A stretch of 54,125 bases of DNA. Source: CAZKUN01 sp964555935 (GTDB taxonomy: Bacteria > Armatimonadota > Zipacnadia > Zipacnadales > VGFC01). Each line of letters opens with the position of its first letter. Position 1 is the first letter of the stretch. Shown here piece by piece: positions 22,248 through 30,483 of the stretch. Made by a program: the position numbers and the translations under genes. The notes beneath the pieces were generated by a model. It did no database searches and was not told the origin of the DNA. It saw only the letters and a list, made by a program, of their open reading frames with translations. The stretch lies in assembly GCA_964555935.1 (NCBI GenBank), contig CAZKUN010000028.1, positions 1 to 54,125 on the forward strand, read 5' to 3'.

Positions 22248-24786
22248 ATGACCGATGAAACCGCGACAGCCGGGCCTGACGCTCCGCTTGATCCCATCAA
22301 AGTGCTGTCTGACGAACTCACGCCTTCTGGGGCTGCCCTAGGGTTCGACGATTACGCAAGGGTCCTATCCGGCGTGATTGTCGGTAGCGACAGTCCTCTA
22401 GTCATCGGCGTGTTTGGTGATTGGGGCACGGGCAAGACGACGCTGATGAAGATGGTGAGGGACCGGTTAGCCACGTATGCGCCGCCCTGCGGTCGACCAG
22501 AGCCGGACGAACCGGCCGAGCCATCGAAGCAGGGATGGCGCCAACGTCGTAAGAGCAGACGAGACGATGCACAGGCGGGGAACCAGCCAGACGCCGGTCG
22601 GCCGTTCGCCATCCATAATCCCCGTGTGGTTCGATCCGTGGCGGTACGAGCGAGAGACGGACATCATTCAGCCGTTGCTCACATCGATCTTCGAGGCCAT
22701 CGAGGACCGCGCCAGGGGATGGGCGCTGCTCCGTGAGATCGGGAGGTCACGGAAGGCGCTGGCGAGTGGGTTCCTGAAGATGCTGACGTTCAAGGCGAGT
22801 CTGGGGGGCGTCGGGCTGGACGTCAAGCCAGGCGAATTAGTCAAGGAGCTGGAGGCGGCGGCGGAAGCACTGCCGGGCTCGACCACCTACCTGCATGCCT
22901 ATCAACAGCTTAGGTCAGGGCTCAAGAGGTTCGCGCGCGATCATCCTGCCGATGCGACTCCGAACGGTGAGAACAAACTCGTGGTCTTCGTGGACGATCT
23001 GGACCGCTGCCTACCCGAGTCAGCACTGGCGGTGCTTGAGGCCGTCAAAGTCTTCTTGGGGTTCAAGGGCATCGTGTACGTGCTGGGGCTCAATGACAAG
23101 ATCGTTCAGGAATGCGTCGAGGTCAAGTACCGCCCCAAAGACACCGTTGGCGAACATCCCTACGGCGAGGAACTAGGCCGAAGGTACATCGAGAAGATCG
23201 TCCAGGTGCCGTTTCGCATCCCAGAGAGCAACCCTTCGGAAATGCGCGAGTTTCTCCACAGCATGATCTCGGACAGCCCGGGCTCGCTCGGGATGCTCGC
23301 CGAGCGTAGCGTCCGCTCGCACGTCGCCGTTGAGGAACGACGGGCCGCGTAGGACAAGTTCGACGAAGACGACCTTACGCACCCCATAACGCGGTCGGAA
23401 CACCTGGCCGTATTCCTCCCCCATCGTCTGCGGGACGCGAAGCGTCTGCTCAATGCACTCTTGGTTGCCGCTCCCATCGCCGAACTCAGTGCGGACCGAT
23501 CGGACGGAGTTCCGTTCAGTTTGGACCTGCTCCTCGGGCTTCTGGTGCTCCGCTTCTTGGCCCCCAAGGAGTATGCCGATCTGACGCGAGACCCGTTTCG
23601 GAACGCTGGCATCATCTTTGACAGAGCTGTCGCAAGGCGGGGGTTACTGGGCGAGGAGCCGGCGAACAATGGCATGGACCGACATGTCGCCCGCTTCCTG
23701 CTCGACACGCGGGTACTCGAAGCCACTCCAGAACAGATACAGGTACACGCCAGGGCGACGACAGTGACGGCAGAGCCAAATGCGGAGACACGCCATCCCG
23801 AAGAACCACCGGGCCTAGAGGAGTTGGCGCGCATGCTGCGGCTCAGTGCCGACGAGCCTGCACAGAAGGCGGCTCAACAGGTGCGCGCGCTGAATCACGC
23901 GGACTTCCTCGCCATTGTCGAGGACCTGCGACAGGACCTTCGCTCTCAGGAGCCAGGGGAGGCTGCAACTGGAGCCACGGCGCTGGGGCGTCTAGCAGAA
24001 TCGGCCAGCGTAGCCATCCTCGAACTCCTGGAGGTGCTCCAAGAGCACCCGGATGCGGGTGATAGAGTCGCTGCGGCACACGCCCTTGGACGCATCGGCG
24101 ATGGCCGGGCCGTCGACCTCCTCGCAACCATTGTGCGCAACCCACAGGAGTCGGCGCACCTACGCGCCCATTGCGCCACGTCGCTCGGGATGATCGGGGG
24201 CACGGACGCCACGTCTCAACTGATCGGAGCCCTCGGTGAGCCCGAAGTTAACGTCGCTGCCGCGGTGCAGAACGCCATCCGGGTCCTCGACCCGCCGCCG
24301 GTCCGTGAATTGGCGGCGGTCATTGGAGGCGCGGACGACGGCCGTGCAGTCGAGGCGGCCGGAGCTTTACTCGCATCGATGGGGCGCGATGTTGCCGAGG
24401 TCATCCCCTCACTCCTGGCGGCGGCCTCACAGGGGAAATCCAGCGTGACCGAGGCCGTGACGCGAGTGTTAATGGACATCGCTGGGGAGGCGGATGCCGA
24501 GGCACTGTTCGCTGGCCTGCAGAATAAGAGCGAGGCCACTCGTGCAGTCGTCTTACGCGTCCTGATCAAGACACCCGCGATCGGCCGGGGGAGAGTGCCC
24601 AGGATCGGCGGTCTCGCGCACGATCCCAATGGGAACATTCGCTTTCTGGTCGCGGAGGCGCTACGCAAACAGGGGCCGCTAGCCCAGCCCTACTTGGATA
24701 TCCTGCGGGAGGACGACGACGCGAAGGTCTCGCAGGTGGCTCGGGATGCCTACGACGAGGCTGGACAGGGACCGGCCTACGACTGA
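22248..24786 (+). pseudogene. KAP-family NTPase with HEAT-repeat C-terminus, disrupted
   Basis: A KAP P-loop NTPase split by two lesions. Frame 1 (from ATG 22248, GAGGTGG upstream) has GFDDYARVLSGVI and Walker A GVFGDWGTGKTTLM. The reading then shifts by one base near 22610-22620 to a frame with IPVWFDPWRYERETDII and Walker B KLVVFVDDLDRCLPE. That frame meets TAG at 23350-23352 and continues without another stop from DKFDEDDLTH to 24786, giving the KAP end (RLRDAKRLLNALLVAA) and about seven PBS-lyase-type HEAT repeats (VAAAHALGRIGDGRAVDLLA and similar). KAP NTPases are membrane-associated and include phage-exclusion proteins; here a defence role is plausible. The lesions could be real decay or assembly errors. 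Total length of 2539 bases is one over a multiple of three, which fits a single-base insertion. Confidence 0.75.
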
Positions 24787-24884
24787 CTGACGCCCGCGAT
24801 CTCCGTGTGCATCGCGCTGTTGACCTCATGCGCCGCTTCGGCCGCCGGCCCCCCACCCCTTCCCCACATCCGTCCCGGCAGCCA

Positions 24885-24934
24885 CCACGAATACCGAGCG
24901 GGCCGGCGAAAGCCGGCCCGCTCGCTATTCGTGG
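24885..24934. terminator. 50-nt perfect-type hairpin with GAAA tetraloop
   Basis: Arms 24885-24907 and 24912-24934: nine pairs (CCACGAATA / TATTCGTGG), one C-C mismatch, then thirteen pairs (CGAGCGGGCCGGC / GCCGGCCCGCTCG) closed by GAAA. It lies between the KAP pseudogene and a convergent gene, so it is a likely bidirectional terminator or mRNA end. No U-tract follows. Confidence 0.7.
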
Positions 24935-24946
24935 CTTACTTGGGGT

Positions 24947-24966
24947 CTGGGGCTCAACAGCCCCAG
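24947..24966. repeat. Short hairpin CTGGGGCT / AGCCCCAG
   Basis: 8-bp perfect stem with loop CAAC, 12 bases after the larger hairpin. Stem similar to the GGGGCT REP arm at 21895-21900. Confidence 0.5.
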
Positions 24967-24996
24967 AGGGGTTCTCCGTTGCCGTCCGTCCTGCCG

Positions 24997-27081
24997 TCAG
25001 TCGTCTTCCGTCGCAGTCGCCGTAACCGGGCCTCCACCTCTCGCTCCATCCGCTCCATGCACGATGACCCAGATCGGGCAGTCGGTGAGCGTGAGGGTCA
25101 CGCTGATGGTCTCGCCGGCGTCGTTCACGTCGGCTTCGATCTCTCGGTCTTCCAAGGGGTCGTGCACGCGATAGACCTCACCCGTCACGCCTGGCAGTTC
25201 GATGCGGTACGTGCCGGCATCGGTCACGTCGTCCACGATGTTGCGGGTCTGGATGTAGGCGGCGATCGCGAGGGTCGTGTCATCGATCTGGAACGGCAGC
25301 AGGCAGAACGCGTCGCGGTAAGTCAGCGCCTCGGGCGTCACCTTGCTGGGGTCCCACGAGTTCGGATCCTCGCCTTCGTGGATGGTGGTGATGATCTCGG
25401 CGCCGTCCGCGGTGAAGACGGTCTTCTCCTGCCCGGATAGCTGCGTGACCCTCGGGTGGAGTTGCATCAGTCGCTCCGGCGGCACGTCGGTCGCGCCGTC
25501 GAGGAGCCCCATCATCCGCCGCACCGGTTCGAGCGCGGCGAGGTGTGATGTGTCGCCGCTATCGACCCACTTCTGCTCCCACGATTCCTTCCAGTCGCCG
25601 GGGTTGCGGAGCGATCCGTCGTAGATCGCGGTTAGCCCCTTGTTCAGGTAGAAGGGGTACATGCGGAGCCAGTATTTCGAGACGTAATGCTCCGGCCGTT
25701 TCTCTAGCCGCGATGCCCATGGCTCGGGCGCCCCCACCTCGTTGAGGAACAGCCCGTTCTCGGTCATGTACCGCGTCCAGCCCTCGGGCGCGCGCTCCTC
25801 CTCCACCAGGAGGTCACGCATCTCCGGCTGCATCAGCGAGATGATGCTGTGGGACCCGATGTAGTTGCCGGAGTGCTCGGGGAAGAACGCGTTGTACCTC
25901 GGCACGAACCCATCGACGTTCCTGAACGCCTCGATCATGTGCCCGCCCTTGTCGCGCGCGTAGGCGGGGAAGTCCAGCCACCGGTTGCCGTAGGTATGGT
26001 AGCTCTCGCCCGTCGCGTTGCCGGAGCGCTTGCCGTGCCAGAACCCGCCGAAGAAGAAGCTCGTGTTCGCGAAACCGTTGATGACTCGCGGTCCTTGCGG
26101 ATAGTGTTTCCGAATGGCGCGGGTGGCGGTCTCGATCATCCGGTCGGAGTCGTGGTGCCCCTCAATGCTGGGGTCGTAGTTCTCGATGTCCAGGAACATG
26201 GTCCCGAAGGTCATCTCGTTCCAGATCTCAAAGTCGATGTCGCTCGCCGGCACGCCCTCCTCCTTCGCGATGCGCGCCACGAGGTCCGCGTGCTGCTCCC
26301 AGCCTCCATACGTTTCGGCATCGGTTCTCGGGTCGCCGAACGGCCGGTACTGAAGCGTCGCGATCATGACCTCCTCATCCGCCTCGACGTCCTCGGGGAG
26401 GCCCTTCGCGAGGTGCGCGATGTATGCGTTCGCATCGGCGGCGGGGGTGTGCTCGACCCTCGTGAAGAGCCCCTGCGCCGCGCAGTACTTGCTGAGCCCG
26501 CTGATGCCCGAGTAGCCGATCCGGATGATGCCTGGGTTGTCGATTTGCAGCAGCGCCCGAGTCGATCCCTCGGCCGTGGCCTCGAGGAATCTCGCCCGCG
26601 TCTGCAGCAGTCCGCACGGCAATCCTTGGTGCGCGTTCAACAACACCACCAGCCGGAATCCGTGCTTCCGCGATGCCTGCAAGATCGCGCGATACTTCGC
26701 GTCCATGTCGCCAGAGAGTTCCATCGGCTGGCGCAGGTCAGAGCGGTACTGGGTGTGCCCCCAACCGACCTCGGCTCGGAACGCGCCGATACCACATTCA
26801 TGCAGCGTGCCCAGCAACCAGTCGGCGTCCGCCGGCCGCTTGATCTGCTGGCAGGTGGTCCAGTTCCCGACCCCGTCGACCAGCCGTTTCGCCGGCACGG
26901 TTTCCAGGTATCGCGCCCATCCGGTCTGCAGGTGCGAGCTGATGATGTAGGAGCTGAATCGCCCGCCCAAGTTCATTGCGAGCAGTGGCTCGGGCCGCGG
27001 CACGGGGACGTCAACAGGGGGTTGCGCGCACCCCGCGTTCAGGCTGAGGAGCGCCATCATGCACAGCGCCAAATGTCTCAT
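24997..27081 (-). CDS. Lipoprotein with GH-A-like TIM barrel
   Basis: A 694-residue lipoprotein (leader MRHLALCMMALLSLNAGC). The main part is a TIM barrel resembling clan GH-A glycoside hydrolases (GH5/GH39 type): FRAEVGWGHTQ, FRLVVLLNAHQG, and the acid/base segment DFEIWNEMTFGTMF, with a candidate nucleophile in the LNEVGAPEPW region. The last about 150 residues form a beta-sandwich (TYRIELPGVTGEVYRVHDPL). The start at 27081 has AGGAG five bases upstream; a GTG at 27087 overlaps that site and is rejected. It lies after the GH50-like gene in the same direction, separated by a 195-base A-rich spacer with a terminator. Substrate is unknown. Confidence 0.75.
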   Translation of the reverse strand: MRHLALCMMALLSLNAGCAQPPVDVPVPRPEPLLAMNLGGRFSSYIISSHLQTGWARYLETVPAKRLVDGVGNWTTCQQIKRPADADWLLGTLHECGIGAFRAEVGWGHTQYRSDLRQPMELSGDMDAKYRAILQASRKHGFRLVVLLNAHQGLPCGLLQTRARFLEATAEGSTRALLQIDNPGIIRIGYSGISGLSKYCAAQGLFTRVEHTPAADANAYIAHLAKGLPEDVEADEEVMIATLQYRPFGDPRTDAETYGGWEQHADLVARIAKEEGVPASDIDFEIWNEMTFGTMFLDIENYDPSIEGHHDSDRMIETATRAIRKHYPQGPRVINGFANTSFFFGGFWHGKRSGNATGESYHTYGNRWLDFPAYARDKGGHMIEAFRNVDGFVPRYNAFFPEHSGNYIGSHSIISLMQPEMRDLLVEEERAPEGWTRYMTENGLFLNEVGAPEPWASRLEKRPEHYVSKYWLRMYPFYLNKGLTAIYDGSLRNPGDWKESWEQKWVDSGDTSHLAALEPVRRMMGLLDGATDVPPERLMQLHPRVTQLSGQEKTVFTADGAEIITTIHEGEDPNSWDPSKVTPEALTYRDAFCLLPFQIDDTTLAIAAYIQTRNIVDDVTDAGTYRIELPGVTGEVYRVHDPLEDREIEADVNDAGETISVTLTLTDCPIWVIVHGADGARGGGPVTATATEDD

Positions 27082-27212
27082 GTCCACTCCTTACCCCACC
27101 AACTTCCTCGCCATCCGGCAGTGAACCGGAAAAACGGGCGATTTGAATGTGGTGGATGGGGAAAGCGTGCTCGCGCGGCGAAAAATCCGAAAAAGGGGGC
27201 AGAAAACCCTCC

Positions 27213-27231
27213 AAAAGAGGCCTCGCGCCTC
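27213..27231 (-). terminator. Candidate Rho-independent terminator
   Basis: Read on the minus strand: GAGGC-GCGAG-GCCTC followed by TTTT. It lies downstream of the GH50-like gene (27277-29319) in an A/T-richer stretch. The stem is short (5 bp), so strength is moderate. Confidence 0.45.
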
Positions 27232-27255
27232 GATTCTTTTGCACTTTTTCGGGCA

Positions 27256-27273
27256 CCGGAAGCCTACTTCCGG
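27256..27273. repeat. Hairpin next to the GH50-like stop codon
   Basis: Perfect 7-bp stem CCGGAAG / CTTCCGG with loop CCTA, beginning four bases past the stop codon on the minus strand. Confidence 0.5.
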
Positions 27274-27276
27274 GTC

Positions 27277-29319
27277 CTAGTTTGGCGCCGCGAGGCGCCA
27301 CTCGGCAACACTCAGATTCGCCTCGCGCATCGGGGTCACGAGGTCCCATTTGGGCCGGTCCGTGATGTCCACCATCCCAAAGGCCACGTGCTCGCCGAAG
27401 AACGGTTTCTCACCCTTGCCCGGGCCTCGTCCGGTCAGCTCCTGGTCGCCATATAGGAAGAACATCATGCCAACACAATACGGATCCTCGGCGGCGGATT
27501 TCATCCACGCCCGGTAGCGCTCTCCCGCCTCGGAATCGTCGCGGACGCTCACATGGTAGCGGCCGAATCCGCGCGTTCCATCGTACCATGGAGGGAAGCC
27601 GAATTCGCCGCAAATCACGGGCTTGTCCGCCTCTTTCTGGAGGCGCTGGAGGAGGTCGTTTTCATACTCCAGGCCATACCGATCGTAGCCGATCACGTCG
27701 CAGTGGCGGGCCATGATCTCCCAGTCCGCCTCACCCTCCCACCACTCGAACGCGACCCAATTTCCGAGGTACATGTGGTCAGGATCGATCTCTTTCACCA
27801 ACCTGTAGATCGTCCTGTAGTAAGCGTCCTGGTAGAACTCCCGGCAGCTTTCGAGCAACTCATCCGATAGCTCCGGTTGCTCCGAAGCCAAGGTCGCCGG
27901 ATCCACTCCTCGGGCTTCGATCAGATGGTCGACGAGGGCCTTCCTTGCCGGCACGTCGGCATCCATCTTCATGATGTCGGCGATCTCGGATCGCTTGATG
28001 GCTTGGTCCTTTTCGTTGCCGAAGGACCAGCCGATAATGTATGGATCATCGATGCCGTCTACCATCTGCTCCTCGAGGTTTTGCTTGAACTTCTCGACCA
28101 CGGCATCGTCCCACACGTCCGGGTGATGCACGAGGTTGGGCGTGGCCCACGACCAGAGGTCCGGTGCATGGGCCATGTCGGGCGGGCTGCCCCATTTTCC
28201 GCCGCCGTGAAAGCCCCAGGCGCGGAGCCGATCGACGCAGCGCTCGGTCGCCAGCTCTTCCCATCTGGGGCCGTACTTGCGGATCAGGTTGGCGCGGTAG
28301 AAGCTCGCATACTCGGTGTCTTCCCACTCACCCCAGGGGTCCGTTCGCCAGCAGTCAGCCCACGCTCCCGCCGTCGGAGGGAGTTCCTCGAAGAGGTACT
28401 CGCGGTCAGTCACGGGCGTGCCGTGCTGTCGCGCCCCCGGCGCCGCGCAGACGCCGACGTAGAAGCACGGATTCCCCTCAGGGGTGATGAGCCACCAGTA
28501 GCCGTCGCGCTTCGTTACGCGGAAGAAACCGGTGGCGTCCGCCGTCCAGCCAGCCTTCAGGTAGCCGCCGAACTCGTCGTAGTCAGCCGACGGAGGCATC
28601 GCCGCCAGTCGCTGAGATTCGCTCGCGATGTCATCAAGCAGTTGGCGCTCGTTCGTGATCTTGCCCGGCCAGTCGGCGGCGTCGTTCTGACCGAACCGGT
28701 CGATGACCGGCGACATGGCGACGAGGTCGTAGACCTCCGGGCGGACGGTCGCCTCCACGGTCAGCGTGTCGCCCGGCTGCACGTCCAGTTCCACCTCGGT
28801 GGGGCCACCGCGCTGGAAGATCTGCAGCGAGGCCGGCCGCGCGGCGGCCTCGGCGAGGGACACATCCACGGATGCAGCTTCCTCGCCGCCACGCTCGACG
28901 CGCGCTGAGATCGACTCCTGGGTCATGATGTAGTCCCCCAGGTCCGTGCCCCAATCGGGCGGGAAGCCGGCCCGCAAAGGCCCATCGTGAGGCATGAACC
29001 CACCCTCACTGACTTCGACGAGTTCGTCGTCGATATACAGCTCCGCGATCTCGGGCGTGATGACCGCGCGGACGGCGTAGCTCTCGCCGGCGTAGAGCGG
29101 CGCGTCGTGGCTGATGAAGCGCCAGTTCTCGCCATCCGCGACGCCGAGAACGATCGGCAGCTCGGCGAGTTCACAACCCTCGAACGCGAGGTAGAAGCCG
29201 CGTTTCTCCTCCCACTCATACTGACCGGCCAAGTGGAAGCGACAGTTCTGCGCGGCGGCCTGGGCCGCAATCGCGCTCACGATTCCGGCGAGGGCCAGCA
29301 GCGTCAATCGGCGTGTCAT
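27277..29319 (-). CDS. Secreted GH50/agarase-like GH-A glycoside hydrolase
   Basis: A 680-residue exported enzyme. Signal peptide MTRRLTLLALAGIVSAIAAQ; an N-terminal beta-sandwich (about 25-200); then a TIM barrel with DGYWWLITPEGNPCFYVGV, reminiscent of agarase-type GH-A enzymes, the acid/base in YIIGWSFGNEKDQAI and a nucleophile candidate in PVICGEFGFPP. The start at 29319 follows GAGGAAA and matches the signal peptide; the longer frame overlaps the divergent thioredoxin gene. Probable role: extracellular cleavage of a complex polysaccharide. GH family assignment is by motif feel and is moderate. Confidence 0.75.
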   Translation of the reverse strand: MTRRLTLLALAGIVSAIAAQAAAQNCRFHLAGQYEWEEKRGFYLAFEGCELAELPIVLGVADGENWRFISHDAPLYAGESYAVRAVITPEIAELYIDDELVEVSEGGFMPHDGPLRAGFPPDWGTDLGDYIMTQESISARVERGGEEAASVDVSLAEAAARPASLQIFQRGGPTEVELDVQPGDTLTVEATVRPEVYDLVAMSPVIDRFGQNDAADWPGKITNERQLLDDIASESQRLAAMPPSADYDEFGGYLKAGWTADATGFFRVTKRDGYWWLITPEGNPCFYVGVCAAPGARQHGTPVTDREYLFEELPPTAGAWADCWRTDPWGEWEDTEYASFYRANLIRKYGPRWEELATERCVDRLRAWGFHGGGKWGSPPDMAHAPDLWSWATPNLVHHPDVWDDAVVEKFKQNLEEQMVDGIDDPYIIGWSFGNEKDQAIKRSEIADIMKMDADVPARKALVDHLIEARGVDPATLASEQPELSDELLESCREFYQDAYYRTIYRLVKEIDPDHMYLGNWVAFEWWEGEADWEIMARHCDVIGYDRYGLEYENDLLQRLQKEADKPVICGEFGFPPWYDGTRGFGRYHVSVRDDSEAGERYRAWMKSAAEDPYCVGMMFFLYGDQELTGRGPGKGEKPFFGEHVAFGMVDITDRPKWDLVTPMREANLSVAEWRLAAPN

Positions 29320-29476
29320 CCGCGTTTCCTCGACCATCGATACTGAATTACCTGTCACATTGGGAGGTATTCGGCGCGGTGGTTCTTGTTCCTTGCTAGT
29401 GACAGCGGACGATGGCGTTTCGCTGATTACGTCTGAAGCATTGCCCGACTTTCTGCGGTGCTGCAGGGAGGTTCCG

Positions 29477-29980
29477 ATGATGAGCGCGCGCTCCCAGACA
29501 GCGTTGATCGTGTTGGTGCTGATAGCCTCGGTCGGTCTTGTCGCATGGTCGGCCCGCGGGCCCGGGCCCAGAGCCACGTCGTGGACGGAGGACCAGAACG
29601 GTCCCGAACTCCTCGCCCCCCAACCCATCCCAGGCGGCACTCCGATCGAATGGGAAACGAGCTTGGCGAAGGGCCTTAAGAAGGCGGCCAAGGCGGGTAA
29701 ACCCGTCATGATCGACTTCTACGGCGTGTGGTGTAGCTGGTGCAGGAAGCTCGACAAGGACACGTTTCCGGATGCTCGGGTCCAGGGCGCCGCGGCGGAC
29801 TTCATCTGCGTGAAGGTCGACGTGGACGAGGACGTCGAGAGCGCTCGCAAGCATGATGCCAGCAGCCTCCCGACGACCGTGTTCTTGGACTCGGCGGGTG
29901 AAGAGATCCACCGCGTTACCGGCTACCAGCCGCCGGCGGCGTTTGCAGAATCGATTGCGGTGGCTAAGGCGAAGATCTGA
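29477..29980 (+). CDS. Membrane-anchored thioredoxin-family protein
   Basis: A 167-residue protein: an N-terminal anchor or uncleaved signal (TALIVLVLIASVGLVAW), then a thioredoxin fold with KPVMIDFYGVWCSWCRKLD (CxxC), a VDVDED strand and the cis-Pro motif SLPTTVFLD. This is the DsbD-C-terminal/thioredoxin_7-like type used for periplasmic disulfide reduction. ATG 29477 has GGGAGG six bases upstream; a second ATG follows at once. It is divergent from the GH50-like gene and followed by a REP-rich gap. Confidence 0.85.
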   Translation: MMSARSQTALIVLVLIASVGLVAWSARGPGPRATSWTEDQNGPELLAPQPIPGGTPIEWETSLAKGLKKAAKAGKPVMIDFYGVWCSWCRKLDKDTFPDARVQGAAADFICVKVDVDEDVESARKHDASSLPTTVFLDSAGEEIHRVTGYQPPAAFAESIAVAKAKI

Positions 29981-30005
29981 CGGAGCCGTCCTGGCAGTGG
30001 TTCTT

Positions 30006-30027
30006 CCATGGGCTAGGCAGCCCATGG
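30006..30027. repeat. Hairpin CCATGGGCT, covarying copy A
   Basis: Perfect 9-bp stem CCATGGGCT / AGCCCATGG, loop AGGC, flanked by GTTCTT on the left and CAC on the right. Copy B at 41200-41221 has the same flanks and loop, with one compensatory pair change (T-A to C-G). Confidence 0.8.
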
Positions 30028-30062
30028 CACCCCCGCGTTGGTAACGAGCGAGGGACGGCTGC

Positions 30063-30100
30063 GGACGTGGAAACTCACACGACGAGTTTCCCTGGCGTCC
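30063..30100. repeat. GGAAACTC hairpin with outer GGACG arms
   Basis: Inner stem GGAAACTC / GAGTTTCC (30069-30076 / 30084-30091) with loop ACACGAC; outer GGACG (30063-30067) / CGTCC (30096-30100). Confidence 0.65.
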
Positions 30101-30139
30101 GCGCTCCACGGGCGCGGGTGCTACGCGCGGAGTGGGAGT

Positions 30140-30165
30140 GCATGAGCAGGGATCCCTGCTCATGC
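30140..30165. repeat. 26-nt perfect palindrome
   Basis: Each arm is 13 bases (GCATGAGCAGGGA and its exact complement) with no loop. Related to the CATGAGCA hairpins at 16428-16447 and 41277-41296. Confidence 0.75.
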
Positions 30166-30186
30166 CCGCCGGCCCCATCCTCATGC

Positions 30187-30267
30187 GCGAACGACCGGGA
30201 CAGCCGGCCATTTTCCCTGGCGGACCCGCAGTCTGAGTTCCCATGGCAACTGTCCCCGAGTCTTCGC
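30187..30267. repeat. Degenerate long hairpin with CGGGACAG arms
   Basis: Outer GCGAA (30187-30191) / TTCGC (30263-30267), then CGGGACAG / CTGTCCC near 30196-30203 and 30250-30256. The inside pairs poorly. It looks like a decayed member of the 6512-6580 family. Confidence 0.55.
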
Positions 30268-30378
30268 CCCAGTATGGCCGCTACCAACCTCGGCCCCGGC
30301 TCTCCCTCCAGCACGATCGGCCGCGCGTGCTCGCCACTGTTGTCCATTACCACCCGCCTCGCCCCTCTCCCAATCCCT

Positions 30379-30406
30379 GCAAGAGGGGCTTTAGTCCCGA
30401 CGCCGT
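30379..30406 (+). repeat. REP-like hairpin with GCCGTT tail
   Basis: AAGA followed by GGGGCT / AGTCCC (one G-T pair) with loop TT, then CGACGCCGTT. The head is GCAAGA instead of GTAAGA. Confidence 0.6.
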
Positions 30407-30483
30407 TTACCGTCGCGAATCAGAAAGCCCTCCCGACTCTCTCGAGTCACGGAGGGCGTCGATACCTTTCACAACCTTACCTC

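Larger units (their letters stand above)
29981..30483. other. REP-rich intergenic region
   Basis: 503 bases without a gene, filled with at least five palindromes (30006-30027, 30063-30100, 30140-30165, 30187-30267, 30379-30406). Open frames that cross it only translate the repeats. Confidence 0.65.

Noticed and set aside
25849..27456. Plus-strand open frame of 535 codons
   Set aside because: Antisense to the GH-A-like lipoprotein gene and spacer; no recognisable domain.
29396..30244. Minus-strand ORF of 282 codons
   Set aside because: Antisense to the thioredoxin gene and then translates REP palindromes.
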